Positions 1 through 6,303 of a DNA stretch of 7,554 bases are shown in pieces. Origin of the DNA: Sulfurovum sp. (GTDB lineage: Bacteria; Campylobacterota; Campylobacteria; Campylobacterales; Sulfurovaceae); NCBI GenBank assembly GCA_015663065.1, contig DQSX01000099.1, positions 1-7,554 on the forward strand, in the 5' to 3' direction. Every line of letters begins with the position of its first letter. Positions within the stretch are counted from its first letter, which is position 1. The translations under genes and the position numbers were made by a program. The notes beneath the pieces were generated by a model, which saw only the letters and a program-made list of their open reading frames with translations, did not search any database and was not told the origin of the DNA.

Positions 1-796
1 AACTAACCGCTAATATACGTACATCTATAAGTACCTGCTGATGAATCTGCTTGGTCACTGTATGTAGGTAACGTGCCACTCTGTTAATTTGTCTTGATGT
101 ACCTGTTACAGTGATCATACCGGCATCAGGATTGACAATTGGTGCAAGTGGATTATACTCCCAAACCTGACCATCCGGTCCTGTCCAACCTTCACCTGTT
201 TTTGCATAATGTGTACTTCCGTCACCAGCACCGACTAAGATACGTTGCACCTCTGTCTCAATGGTTTTCCAAAACTTGAATTCATCATTACTCTCAATAG
301 AAATTCCCGTTTTAGAACCCCCAGCACCATACGAATCTGAGCCACCCCCAGCACCAAGATTCCCACCCGTAGATCTGCTGGAGTTCGCAATGGTAACATT
401 GGCATTACTTTTTCCAACTCTCTGGCCAGAAATATAATGCACTCGGAATGTACGTGTAATTAAATATGATATTTTAAGTGTATTGCCACTTAATGTATAG
501 TGCAGGTCATTCTCTTTTAAAATAGTGTTTAAAAACCCTTTTAATGTAGCGTTTTTCAACTTGACATAATAGAGCTTCTTATTCATTCTTTTTTTAGCAG
601 AATCATCTTTTACTATGACTGTCAAAGCACAAGTATCTGCCAAATTATCAATCACATCCCCTATGGTCAGTTTACTGTCAATGGTGACAGAAAAAAGTTT
701 ATTTGAACAACTCTCTGCCTGCAGATTTGTTGCCAAAGCAAATAACATTGTTAATGCCAGTATGTACCCGACCCCCGTTTTTTGTATTTTTTTCAT
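1..796 (-). CDS. mshL: MshL-family pilus/type II-like secretin, N-terminal 265 codons (partial)
   Basis: This is the N-terminal part of an outer-membrane secretin, the ring-shaped pore through which a pilus, pseudopilus or DNA passes. I translated it by hand from ATG 796 without meeting a stop; the C-terminal pore domain lies outside the window. Residues 1-27 look like a signal peptide, with cleavage after LQA. Residues 35-110 resemble an STN/secretin N0 fold. Residues 117-136 (FRVHYISGQRVGKSNANVTI) match the MshL-type N-domain start. A Ser/Gly-rich linker covers 138-166, and residues 172-188 (EFKFWKTIETEVQRILV) match the FW-E-L helix of MshL proteins. Residues 222-265 (NPDAGMITVTGT, then RYLHTVTKQ and QVLIDVRILAV) are the classic lead-in to the secretin core. 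Cys30 lacks a canonical lipobox, so I do not call a lipoprotein. The gene starts 4 bp after its upstream neighbour, whose last codons contain the GGAAGG ribosome-binding site. The MshL subfamily is favoured over PilQ or GspD by the FW segment and the gene order. Confidence 0.88.
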   Translation of the reverse strand, partial: MKKIQKTGVGYILALTMLFALATNLQAESCSNKLFSVTIDSKLTIGDVIDNLADTCALTVIVKDDSAKKRMNKKLYYVKLKNATLKGFLNTILKENDLHYTLSGNTLKISYLITRTFRVHYISGQRVGKSNANVTIANSSRSTGGNLGAGGGSDSYGAGGSKTGISIESNDEFKFWKTIETEVQRILVGAGDGSTHYAKTGEGWTGPDGQVWEYNPLAPIVNPDAGMITVTGTSRQINRVARYLHTVTKQIHQQVLIDVRILAVS

Positions 797-800
797 CCTC

Positions 801-1208
801 TTACCTTCCTTCTATCTTGATAATGTTATCTCTCTCTTCATGAAGAAACAACTTTTTTATATGATTCCCGTTTCTAAGTACCACACCTCTTTTACCAACA
901 TATTTCAATGTATATCCCATCACTGTTTCGTTAATATCTTTCCAGCCATCATTTATATAAGCTTTTCCGCTCATAAGTGCATGTAAAGATATTTTAACAT
1001 CTTCATTTTTTTCAGGAATGACAAATGTTGCCACATTCTCGTCTTCTTTTAAAACAACAAAAGGGTTTTTGGTGGACTCCAGTGTTTCAAGGTCAAAACC
1101 TACTCTTTTTTCATGTATTTTCAAGACCATATTCTCGATCTGCTCCACAGAAAGGTTAGCATGCAACGATGCGGTCAAGAGTGAAACTATCAATATTGTA
1201 TTTTTCAT
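801..1208 (-). CDS. PilP/MshK/GspC-like periplasmic pilus-assembly protein
   Basis: A 135-residue exported protein. Residues 1-17 (MKNTILIVSLLTASLHA) form a short signal peptide. Residues 48-50 are NPF, placed like the (D/N)PF that precedes the beta domain in PilP and MshK. Residues 72-122 then follow the homology-region pattern of PilP/GspC: hydrophobic strands, AYINDGWKDINETVMGY (a GD-like turn before I-x-GY), GVVLRNG, and a final KKLFL strand. In that family the domain sits in the periplasm and links the inner-membrane PilN/PilO pair to the secretin, which fits its place just before the secretin gene. I chose ATG 1208 because its first base is the last base of the upstream stop (TAATG), a good signal peptide starts there, and a G-rich stretch lies upstream. 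An ATG at 1226 would add MGDKSL in front. The assignment is by pattern and synteny, not close similarity. Confidence 0.7.
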   Translation of the reverse strand: MKNTILIVSLLTASLHANLSVEQIENMVLKIHEKRVGFDLETLESTKNPFVVLKEDENVATFVIPEKNEDVKISLHALMSGKAYINDGWKDINETVMGYTLKYVGKRGVVLRNGNHIKKLFLHEERDNIIKIEGR

Positions 1209-1861
1209 TAGTGATTTATCCCCCATACTGAAATATTTATATCTGCAAAAACTTTTGTTGAGTTTTGATCAGATTTAAAGCTTGTTCCATAGATATCTGT
1301 GACCAGTCTGTTTTGTTCAAGTTCATTTACGAACTTTACAATATTTCTGTATTCACCTTTACACCCGACACCGATCTCCAATACGTAACCAAAACTACCA
1401 TTACTGTCTACATATTTGTTTGTAATGTACTCCAGATCTACATTTTGAACTTCTGCTTTGTGTGTGATTGAATTTAAAAACTTAGACCAGGATTTTTGGT
1501 TGAATAACATATCAGAAAGTTTTTCAAGGTTTTTATCAATGAAAGTAATATTATCATTGATTCTAACAATACTTTGTTTCTTATTCACAATATCCTGATC
1601 AAACTTTTTTACATAATAGTTTCTGTCACCACCAACAGTGATAGAGTTAAGATAGGTGTTGTTGTCCACAATACTTTTTTGTATACTCTTTTTTGTGCTT
1701 TCACTCTTTTTATACATTGACTCCGTATAAGGTAAAAGGTAGGCATATGCTATATAGGCAATGAGTCCTGCAACACCCAGGATCATTAACCATTTTTCAC
1801 TCTCTTTTTTCGGTGCAAAATAAGCATCCAGTGCTTCTAATTTATCTTCTAAAAACTTCAT
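1208..1861 (-). CDS. PilO/MshJ/GspM-like inner-membrane pilus-assembly protein
   Basis: A 217-residue bitopic membrane protein. Residues 1-23 are a charged cytoplasmic segment. Residues 24-44 (from KWLMILG to AYLLP) form one membrane helix. Residues 46-117 are Lys/Ser/Asn-rich and probably helical or coiled coil. Residues 120-214 look like the ferredoxin-like PilO/GspM domain, with LEIGVGCKGEYRNIVKFVNE and LEQNRLVTDI followed by a final strand ADINISVWGI; the G-Y-x-x-I-x-x-F-x-x-x-LE pattern is typical of PilO and MshJ. The family pairs with PilN in the inner membrane and passes contacts to PilP. Its ATG overlaps the upstream stop by 4 bp (ATGA, 1858-1861), and AAAGGTGGA at 1868-1876 is a good ribosome-binding site, so the start is firm. 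Its stop overlaps the next start by one base. The position between the GspL-like and PilP-like genes strongly supports the call. Confidence 0.8.
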   Translation of the reverse strand: MKFLEDKLEALDAYFAPKKESEKWLMILGVAGLIAYIAYAYLLPYTESMYKKSESTKKSIQKSIVDNNTYLNSITVGGDRNYYVKKFDQDIVNKKQSIVRINDNITFIDKNLEKLSDMLFNQKSWSKFLNSITHKAEVQNVDLEYITNKYVDSNGSFGYVLEIGVGCKGEYRNIVKFVNELEQNRLVTDIYGTSFKSDQNSTKVFADINISVWGINH

Positions 1862-3390
1862 TTTAATTCCACCTTTAGCAGACCTTTGTAGTAAGAACTT
1901 TCAGGGTCTTTTTTAATTAATTCAATATCGATTTGTTTGATCTCTTCAAAGTACTTATCGGAAATATGTTTAATTACTTCTGTGAATTTTCTGTCATCTG
2001 AACTCACCATAGATAACCATAGTGTATCATTCTGGCTATACATACCATTGACATGCACATCAAATGTATTAAGATCTTCCGCAATCGTATACAGTGTACC
2101 TGACTTCAAACGGTAATTCACTTTTTTATCATAAATAGCTGTCAGTGTTTTTGTTTTACCACTATAGATCTTAGCCACTCTTGCAATTTCTGTATCTAGT
2201 GCAGAAATTTCCTTTTTCTTCTCTCCCAATATTTTTTTGTATTTCTGGGCTTCAGTGCTTAGTTTGTTATTTTCTATATTCAATGCATAAATTTTTGCAT
2301 CATTGACATAAGAGCCGATCAGGTAGAAAAGAGGATATGCCAAACCTACTGAAATTGCAGCAAAATTCGCGACAATGAACTGTCCGCTGGCACGGTTCAT
2401 GAAAGATGGCGGACGAGGATACATCGTAAGGTTTACTACGCTGTCTTCATCCTCAATATAATCAAATGAATTCAGCAACATCAGGTATTGAAGTTGATCT
2501 GTATACCATTCATCATTTTTAACATTATAATTAAAGTTAAGATCTGCAGACTGTAAACCCAAATAGTTTTGGCTGTATTCATCCAAACCAATGATCGGTC
2601 CCTGTGCAGAACCAATGAACATATGGTCAATAGTCTCTAACTGGAAAGCTCTCTTTGCATAAATGATAATATCATTGATCGTTATAAAGACTTCAGAGAA
2701 GATCTTCATAAAATTTTGCTGATACTCACTTTTTGCTGTTTTTAAACCTTCAGATTCAAGTACAGTGAAAAATTCTTTCTCATCTGCTTTTTCACCGATC
2801 AGTTCGCAATATTTATCATAAATCTGCTCCAATGAAAAATCTATTGATTTAGAGTAGAGAAATTCTCCATTTCTATAAAAAGTGATAAATGCATCTTGCT
2901 TTGTAAAGTAGATAAAAGAGTGGGTTCCGCTATCCTGAAGTATCTCTTTTCTATAAAGTGCCTGATAGAGTATCGGAGCAGGTGCAATAAGATCAATATA
3001 CTTCGTCTGTTGTTTTATAGGGAGATACAGATCATCCAGTACTTCAGGTTGGGCAACAAATATATGATACGCTCTCTCTTCCCCCGAGTGCTCAACTTCA
3101 GTAGATGAAATTATATAATTTGTAGCCTGGTCCAGACCTAACTCTTCATATGCCTTAATGTCAAGAATATCAGCTATATCTTCATTTGGTATACTACGAC
3201 TGATGTTGATCGTAGTAGAGATCAAATCTTTATTACTTACATACGATGTAATAAAGTTTGAAGTGTTATAGCTGAGTTTGTTTAAAGGTTGATAGGTATC
3301 ACCTTTAAATATATACTTCTTATCTGTATAAGTGTTAAGAGTAACAATATTTTTTACAGCCGATTGTGACGAACTTTTTTTCAAAAACAT
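1858..3390 (-). CDS. Fused PilM-PilN (GspL/MshI-like) pilus-assembly protein
   Basis: A 510-residue protein combining two roles that are often on separate chains. Residues about 45-285 resemble the actin-like fold of PilM/GspL-cyto. Within it, 155-190 (SFIYFTKQDAFITFYRNGEFLYSKSID) follows the second half of the fold, and 255-280 (HMFIGSAQGPIIGLDEYSQNYLGL) mirrors the xLxGG...GLxxxLxxxLG motif. The glycine-rich phosphate loops of true PilM are not visible, so nucleotide binding is doubtful. Residues 320-329 (NLTMYPRPPS) correspond to the INLLP segment at the N terminus of PilN. Residues 336-361 form one membrane helix, 366-415 a likely coiled coil, and 425-510 a PilN/GspL ferredoxin-like periplasmic end. 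In this family the cytoplasmic part contacts the assembly ATPase. ATG 3390 has a strong purine-rich ribosome-binding site (AAGGAAGGAAG, 3396-3406), and this is the first gene of its operon. Confidence 0.75.
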   Translation of the reverse strand: MFLKKSSSQSAVKNIVTLNTYTDKKYIFKGDTYQPLNKLSYNTSNFITSYVSNKDLISTTINISRSIPNEDIADILDIKAYEELGLDQATNYIISSTEVEHSGEERAYHIFVAQPEVLDDLYLPIKQQTKYIDLIAPAPILYQALYRKEILQDSGTHSFIYFTKQDAFITFYRNGEFLYSKSIDFSLEQIYDKYCELIGEKADEKEFFTVLESEGLKTAKSEYQQNFMKIFSEVFITINDIIIYAKRAFQLETIDHMFIGSAQGPIIGLDEYSQNYLGLQSADLNFNYNVKNDEWYTDQLQYLMLLNSFDYIEDEDSVVNLTMYPRPPSFMNRASGQFIVANFAAISVGLAYPLFYLIGSYVNDAKIYALNIENNKLSTEAQKYKKILGEKKKEISALDTEIARVAKIYSGKTKTLTAIYDKKVNYRLKSGTLYTIAEDLNTFDVHVNGMYSQNDTLWLSMVSSDDRKFTEVIKHISDKYFEEIKQIDIELIKKDPESSYYKGLLKVELK

Positions 3391-3395
3391 TCCAA

Positions 3396-3406
3396 CTTCC
3401 TTCCTT
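3396..3406 (-). promoter_or_regulatory. Strong ribosome-binding site of the PilM-PilN fusion gene
   Basis: The purine tract AAGGAAGGAAG ends 5 bases before ATG 3390 and fixes the start of the first pilus-assembly gene. A similar GAAGGAAGG tract precedes the secretin start at 796. Confidence 0.75.
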
Positions 3407-3414
3407 GTTAAACA

Positions 3415-3420
3415 ATTATA
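3415..3420 (-). promoter_or_regulatory. Candidate -10 box for the pilus-assembly operon
   Basis: Read on the - strand, this is a perfect TATAAT, 24 bases upstream of ATG 3390. Transcription would start near 3408 and give a very short leader holding the ribosome-binding site. No good -35 lies 16-18 bases upstream. The region 3420-3500 is instead rich in A and T runs, which fits Campylobacterota sigma-70 promoters, where a -10 plus T-rich upstream DNA is typical. A second AT-rich -10-like hexamer lies around 3427-3432, so the exact start is uncertain. Confidence 0.45.
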
Positions 3421-3506
3421 TATGTTATAATATTAAAACCATCTTACAAAATTAATTTTTTCTTTAAAATATAACTTTTTTTAATTGTTTATCATTTAGA
3501 AGTCAG

Positions 3507-3527
3507 ATAAAAGCCATTTTATGGGCT
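3507..3527 (-). terminator. Weak candidate intrinsic terminator after era
   Basis: On the - strand, 14 bases past the era stop, AGCCCAT-AAA-ATGGCT can form a 6 bp hairpin with one bulged C, followed directly by TTTTAT. The stem is short and has only three G-C pairs, so read-through into the pilus genes is likely. It is the only hairpin plus T-run I see in the 150 bp gap. Confidence 0.4.
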
Positions 3528-3540
3528 AAATGTCTATTTA

Positions 3541-4443
3541 TTAAATAATGTAGCCAAACTCTTCAAGGCTTTCTCTATTTTTACTCCAGCCTTTTTTCAC
3601 AGAAACATGTAAGTCTAAAAATATTTTCTTCCCTGAAAAATATTCCATCTGCTCACGGGCCAATTTTCCTACACGTTTAATGCCCACACCCTGTTGACCT
3701 ACAATAATACCTTTTTGTGTCTCTTTTTCTACTACTATAGTGGCATAGACTCTATCCATATGATCTTCTTCATCTATCTTCTCTATGGTGACATCAGATT
3801 CATAAGGTATTTCATCACTTAAATTCTCAAATATCGATTCTCGTATGAGTTCTTTGTAAATATCACGTATATTATCTGTGGTAAGGATCTCAGTATCATA
3901 GAGGAAAGGTGATTCCGGCAGATATTTTACTATTTCATCCAGTAATTGTTTCTTACCCACTTTTTTATTCACAGAAAAAGGGATAATCGCTTCAAATTCA
4001 TTTTGATACTTTTGATATTCACCAAGCTTCGCAAGGATATCTGCATTTTTAACATGATCGATCTTAGTCAGGATGATCATATGTTTTACACCTTTAGCTT
4101 GAGCAAGCTTCAAAAACTTCTCATATTCTGTCAATTTATCGGTAACAGGAGCCAGAAAAACAATAAGGTCAGAATCACCCATGGCTTTAAGGGCCTCATC
4201 CAGCATGAACTGGTTGAGCAATCTCTCTTTTTCATGGATACCCGGCGTATCTACAAAAATAATTTGAGCATCCTCATGCATCACGATAATATTCATACGT
4301 TTACGCGTTGCCTGTGCCTTTTTAGAGACCATGGCAAGTTTTTCACCTACCACATGGTTAAGCAGTGTACTTTTCCCTGCATTGGGTCTTCCCACCACTG
4401 CAACAAATCCCGCTTTTGTATCAGTTCTCTCTTTATTGAACAT
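3541..4443 (-). CDS. era: GTPase Era, ribosome small-subunit assembly factor
   Basis: Era binds 16S rRNA near its 3' end and acts as a GTP-dependent checkpoint in 30S subunit maturation. At 300 residues it has the usual family length. The G domain shows G1 GRPNAGKST (18-26), a G2 region QATRKR (44-49), G3 DTPG (65-68) and G4 at 126-129 as TKID, instead of the commoner NKxD. The C-terminal KH domain carries IIVGQQGVGIKRVGKLAR (246-263) with the GxxG loop at 249-252, and residues 275-289 (IFLDLHVSVKKGWSKN region) match the family's terminal strand and helix. The start ATG shares its A with the hslU stop (TAATG, 4441-4445), and GAGG about 11 bases upstream can serve as ribosome-binding site, so era is translationally coupled to hslU. 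It is the last gene of the rplI-hslV-hslU-era operon. Confidence 0.98.
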   Translation of the reverse strand: MFNKERTDTKAGFVAVVGRPNAGKSTLLNHVVGEKLAMVSKKAQATRKRMNIIVMHEDAQIIFVDTPGIHEKERLLNQFMLDEALKAMGDSDLIVFLAPVTDKLTEYEKFLKLAQAKGVKHMIILTKIDHVKNADILAKLGEYQKYQNEFEAIIPFSVNKKVGKKQLLDEIVKYLPESPFLYDTEILTTDNIRDIYKELIRESIFENLSDEIPYESDVTIEKIDEEDHMDRVYATIVVEKETQKGIIVGQQGVGIKRVGKLAREQMEYFSGKKIFLDLHVSVKKGWSKNRESLEEFGYII

Positions 4444-5771
4444 TAAAGTATGTACCTCGTTGTATCTTCATCTTCTACCACTTTTCCGATCTTCTCTTCC
4501 ACCAGTACCTTATCTATATTTACCGTTTCGCCTGCATGTTCATCTGCAGTGAATGAGATCTCTTCGAGGATTTTTTCCATCACCGTATGTAAACGTCTTG
4601 CACCGATATCTTCTGTTTTTTCATTGGCAAGTAGTGAATAGTGGGCAATAGCTCTGAGTGCTTCTTCATCAAACACAAGTTCCATCTTTTCCACTTTCAT
4701 CAATGCCTGATACTGCTTGATCAGTGAATTGTTCGGCTCAGTTAAAATTCTGTAAAGCGTCTCTTCATCCAAAGAATCCAGCTCTACACGCAGAGGAAAA
4801 CGTCCCTGAAGTTCCGGCATCAGATCGGAAGGTTTAGAGACATGGAATGCACCCGCAGCGATGAAAAGAATATGATCTGTTTTTACCATGCCCAGTTTGG
4901 TGTGTACTGTTGATCCTTCCACAATAGGAAGCAAGTCTCTCTGCACACCCTCTTTACTTGGGTCTTGTCGCCCTTGTGAATTTGCAGAGACAGCGACTTT
5001 GTCTATCTCATCCAAAAATACAATACCACCCTTCTCCACTTTTTCAAGTGCCAACTCTTTGAGCTGCTCTTCATCGAGTAACTCTTCACTGGCTTCCTGA
5101 GCCAAGATCTTCTTGGCATCTTTGACAGTCACCTCTTTTTCTGGACCTTTTTTACCCATACCGCCAAGTACTTTAACGATGGACTCCTGTACCTGTATCA
5201 TTTGAGGGGGAAGCCCCTCTTCAGGCATCGCTGGATTGTTTGGCATCGTCACCTTGATCTTCAAATGGTCAAGTTCACCTTTAACAAACTTATCTTGCAT
5301 TCTGGCAAAGGAAGCATCATACTCAGCCTGTTTTTGTTCCGTAGCACCCGCAGGTAATGGTGGGAGAAGTTTTTCAATGATCCTGTTCTCTATATAGTTT
5401 GCGATCTTTTCCTGATTTTTTTCATTTTCAGATTCACGCACAATACCCATGGAGATAGAAGCCAGATCACGGATCATTGACTCTACATCTCTACCGACAA
5501 AACCTACTTCAGTGTATTTACTCGCTTCAACTTTAATAAAAGGCAGGTTCATCATCTTCGCCAATCGTCTGGCAATTTCTGTTTTACCAACACCGGTACT
5601 ACCGATCATCAATATATTTTTAGGTGTCACATCCTGCTGCATATCTTCGCCAAGTTGCATACGTCTAAATCGGTTTCGCAATGCTACAGCAATCGTTCTT
5701 TTGGCATCATCCTGACCGATCACGTACCGGTCTAAATGACTTACTATTTCTTTAGGTGTTAAATTATCCAA
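4443..5771 (-). CDS. hslU: ATP-dependent protease ATPase subunit HslU (ClpY)
   Basis: HslU is an AAA+ unfoldase whose hexamer feeds unfolded protein to HslV. At 442 residues it has normal family length. Visible elements are the N-terminal TPKEIVSHLDRYVIGQ (5-20), Walker A GSTGVGKT (57-64), the pore loop GFVG (90-93, a Tyr-to-Phe variant of GYVG), a charged inserted I-domain (about 110-240), Walker B IVFLDEID (250-257), LQGRFP with the probable arginine finger (321-326), sensor 2 GARRLH (390-395), and a C-terminal tail ending RYIL, the part that docks into HslV. The start is TTG at 5771, not ATG: the reading begins TTG GAT AAT, one base after the hslV stop, with GGAA at 5779-5782 seven bases upstream. 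The next Met is residue 38, inside the conserved N-domain, so TTG is the only reasonable start. The stop overlaps era. Confidence 0.98.
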   Translation of the reverse strand: MDNLTPKEIVSHLDRYVIGQDDAKRTIAVALRNRFRRMQLGEDMQQDVTPKNILMIGSTGVGKTEIARRLAKMMNLPFIKVEASKYTEVGFVGRDVESMIRDLASISMGIVRESENEKNQEKIANYIENRIIEKLLPPLPAGATEQKQAEYDASFARMQDKFVKGELDHLKIKVTMPNNPAMPEEGLPPQMIQVQESIVKVLGGMGKKGPEKEVTVKDAKKILAQEASEELLDEEQLKELALEKVEKGGIVFLDEIDKVAVSANSQGRQDPSKEGVQRDLLPIVEGSTVHTKLGMVKTDHILFIAAGAFHVSKPSDLMPELQGRFPLRVELDSLDEETLYRILTEPNNSLIKQYQALMKVEKMELVFDEEALRAIAHYSLLANEKTEDIGARRLHTVMEKILEEISFTADEHAGETVNIDKVLVEEKIGKVVEDEDTTRYIL

Positions 5772-5772
5772 T

Positions 5773-6303
5773 TTACAGTTCCAATATTTTTATATTTTTA
5801 TTTGTATAGATACAAAGTTCCCCTGCTACTTCCAGTGATTCCTGTACCAGTTCTTTTGCTTTTAGATTTGCATGTTTATCCAAAGCTCTTGCTGCAGAGA
5901 TGGCATAGTTGCCTCCTGAACCGATGGCTGCTATTTTTCCGTCTTCAGGTTCCACTACATCACCTGTTCCGGTGAGTATAAAGATATGTTCTGCATTCAA
6001 AACGATCATCATCGCTTCAAGCTGGCGTAAGTGTTTGTCTTTTCTCCACATTTTGGAAAAACCGATCACCGCTTTAAAAAGGTCACCTTTTTTTTCAGAC
6101 AACATCGTTTCAAACATATCAAAAAGGTTAAAAGCATCTGCGGTACTTCCTGCAAATCCGGCTAGAACTTTGCCTTCACCCAATGTTCGTATTTTGGTTG
6201 CATTGCCTTTGAGTATTGTATCACCGAAAGAGACTTGACCATCTCCGCCGATAACTGCTTTCCCCTCAGATCTGTAACCCAGTATTGTTGTTGCGTGAAA
6301 CAT
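5773..6303 (-). CDS. hslV: ATP-dependent protease proteolytic subunit HslV (ClpQ)
   Basis: HslV is the proteasome-like peptidase of the HslUV complex, a double hexameric ring that degrades proteins unfolded by HslU in the cytoplasm. The 176-residue product matches family length. The N-terminal nucleophile is Thr5 in MFHATTILGYR, so a four-residue propeptide must be removed, whereas E. coli HslV loses only Met. By alignment from memory, Asp21 (GGDGQVSFGDT), Lys32 and Lys37 correspond to E. coli Asp17, Lys28 and Lys33. GFAGSTADAF (49-58), RQLEAMMIV (93-101), IGSGGNYAISAARAL (127-141) and the end ELCIYTNKNIKILEL are highly typical. The start ATG 6303 shares a base with the rplI stop (TAATG), and only a weak GAAGTGG-like ribosome-binding site lies upstream. 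It probably depends on coupling to rplI translation. hslU follows after one base. Confidence 0.98.
   Translation of the reverse strand: MFHATTILGYRSEGKAVIGGDGQVSFGDTILKGNATKIRTLGEGKVLAGFAGSTADAFNLFDMFETMLSEKKGDLFKAVIGFSKMWRKDKHLRQLEAMMIVLNAEHIFILTGTGDVVEPEDGKIAAIGSGGNYAISAARALDKHANLKAKELVQESLEVAGELCIYTNKNIKILEL
5779..5782 (-). promoter_or_regulatory. Ribosome-binding site supporting the TTG start of hslU
   Basis: GGAA on the - strand sits in the last codons of hslV, seven bases before TTG 5771. Its spacing supports the non-ATG start of hslU. Confidence 0.55.

Noticed and set aside
235..417. A - strand frame of 60 codons inside the secretin region
   Set aside because: It is out of frame with the secretin, whose own frame is open from 796 to the edge with clear secretin motifs.
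615..986. A + strand reading frame of 123 codons
   Set aside because: It spans the start of the secretin and the end of the PilP-like gene on the opposite strand, has no ribosome-binding site, and reads like reverse-complement noise.
1209..1226. Longer start for the PilP-like protein at ATG 1226
   Set aside because: It would put MGDKSL before the signal peptide, has no upstream ribosome-binding site, and its own GGGGGA is better placed to serve ATG 1208.
3946..4446. A + strand open frame of 166 codons opposite era
   Set aside because: It is a shadow of era, rich in His, Phe and Leu with no domain pattern; era is certain on the other strand.
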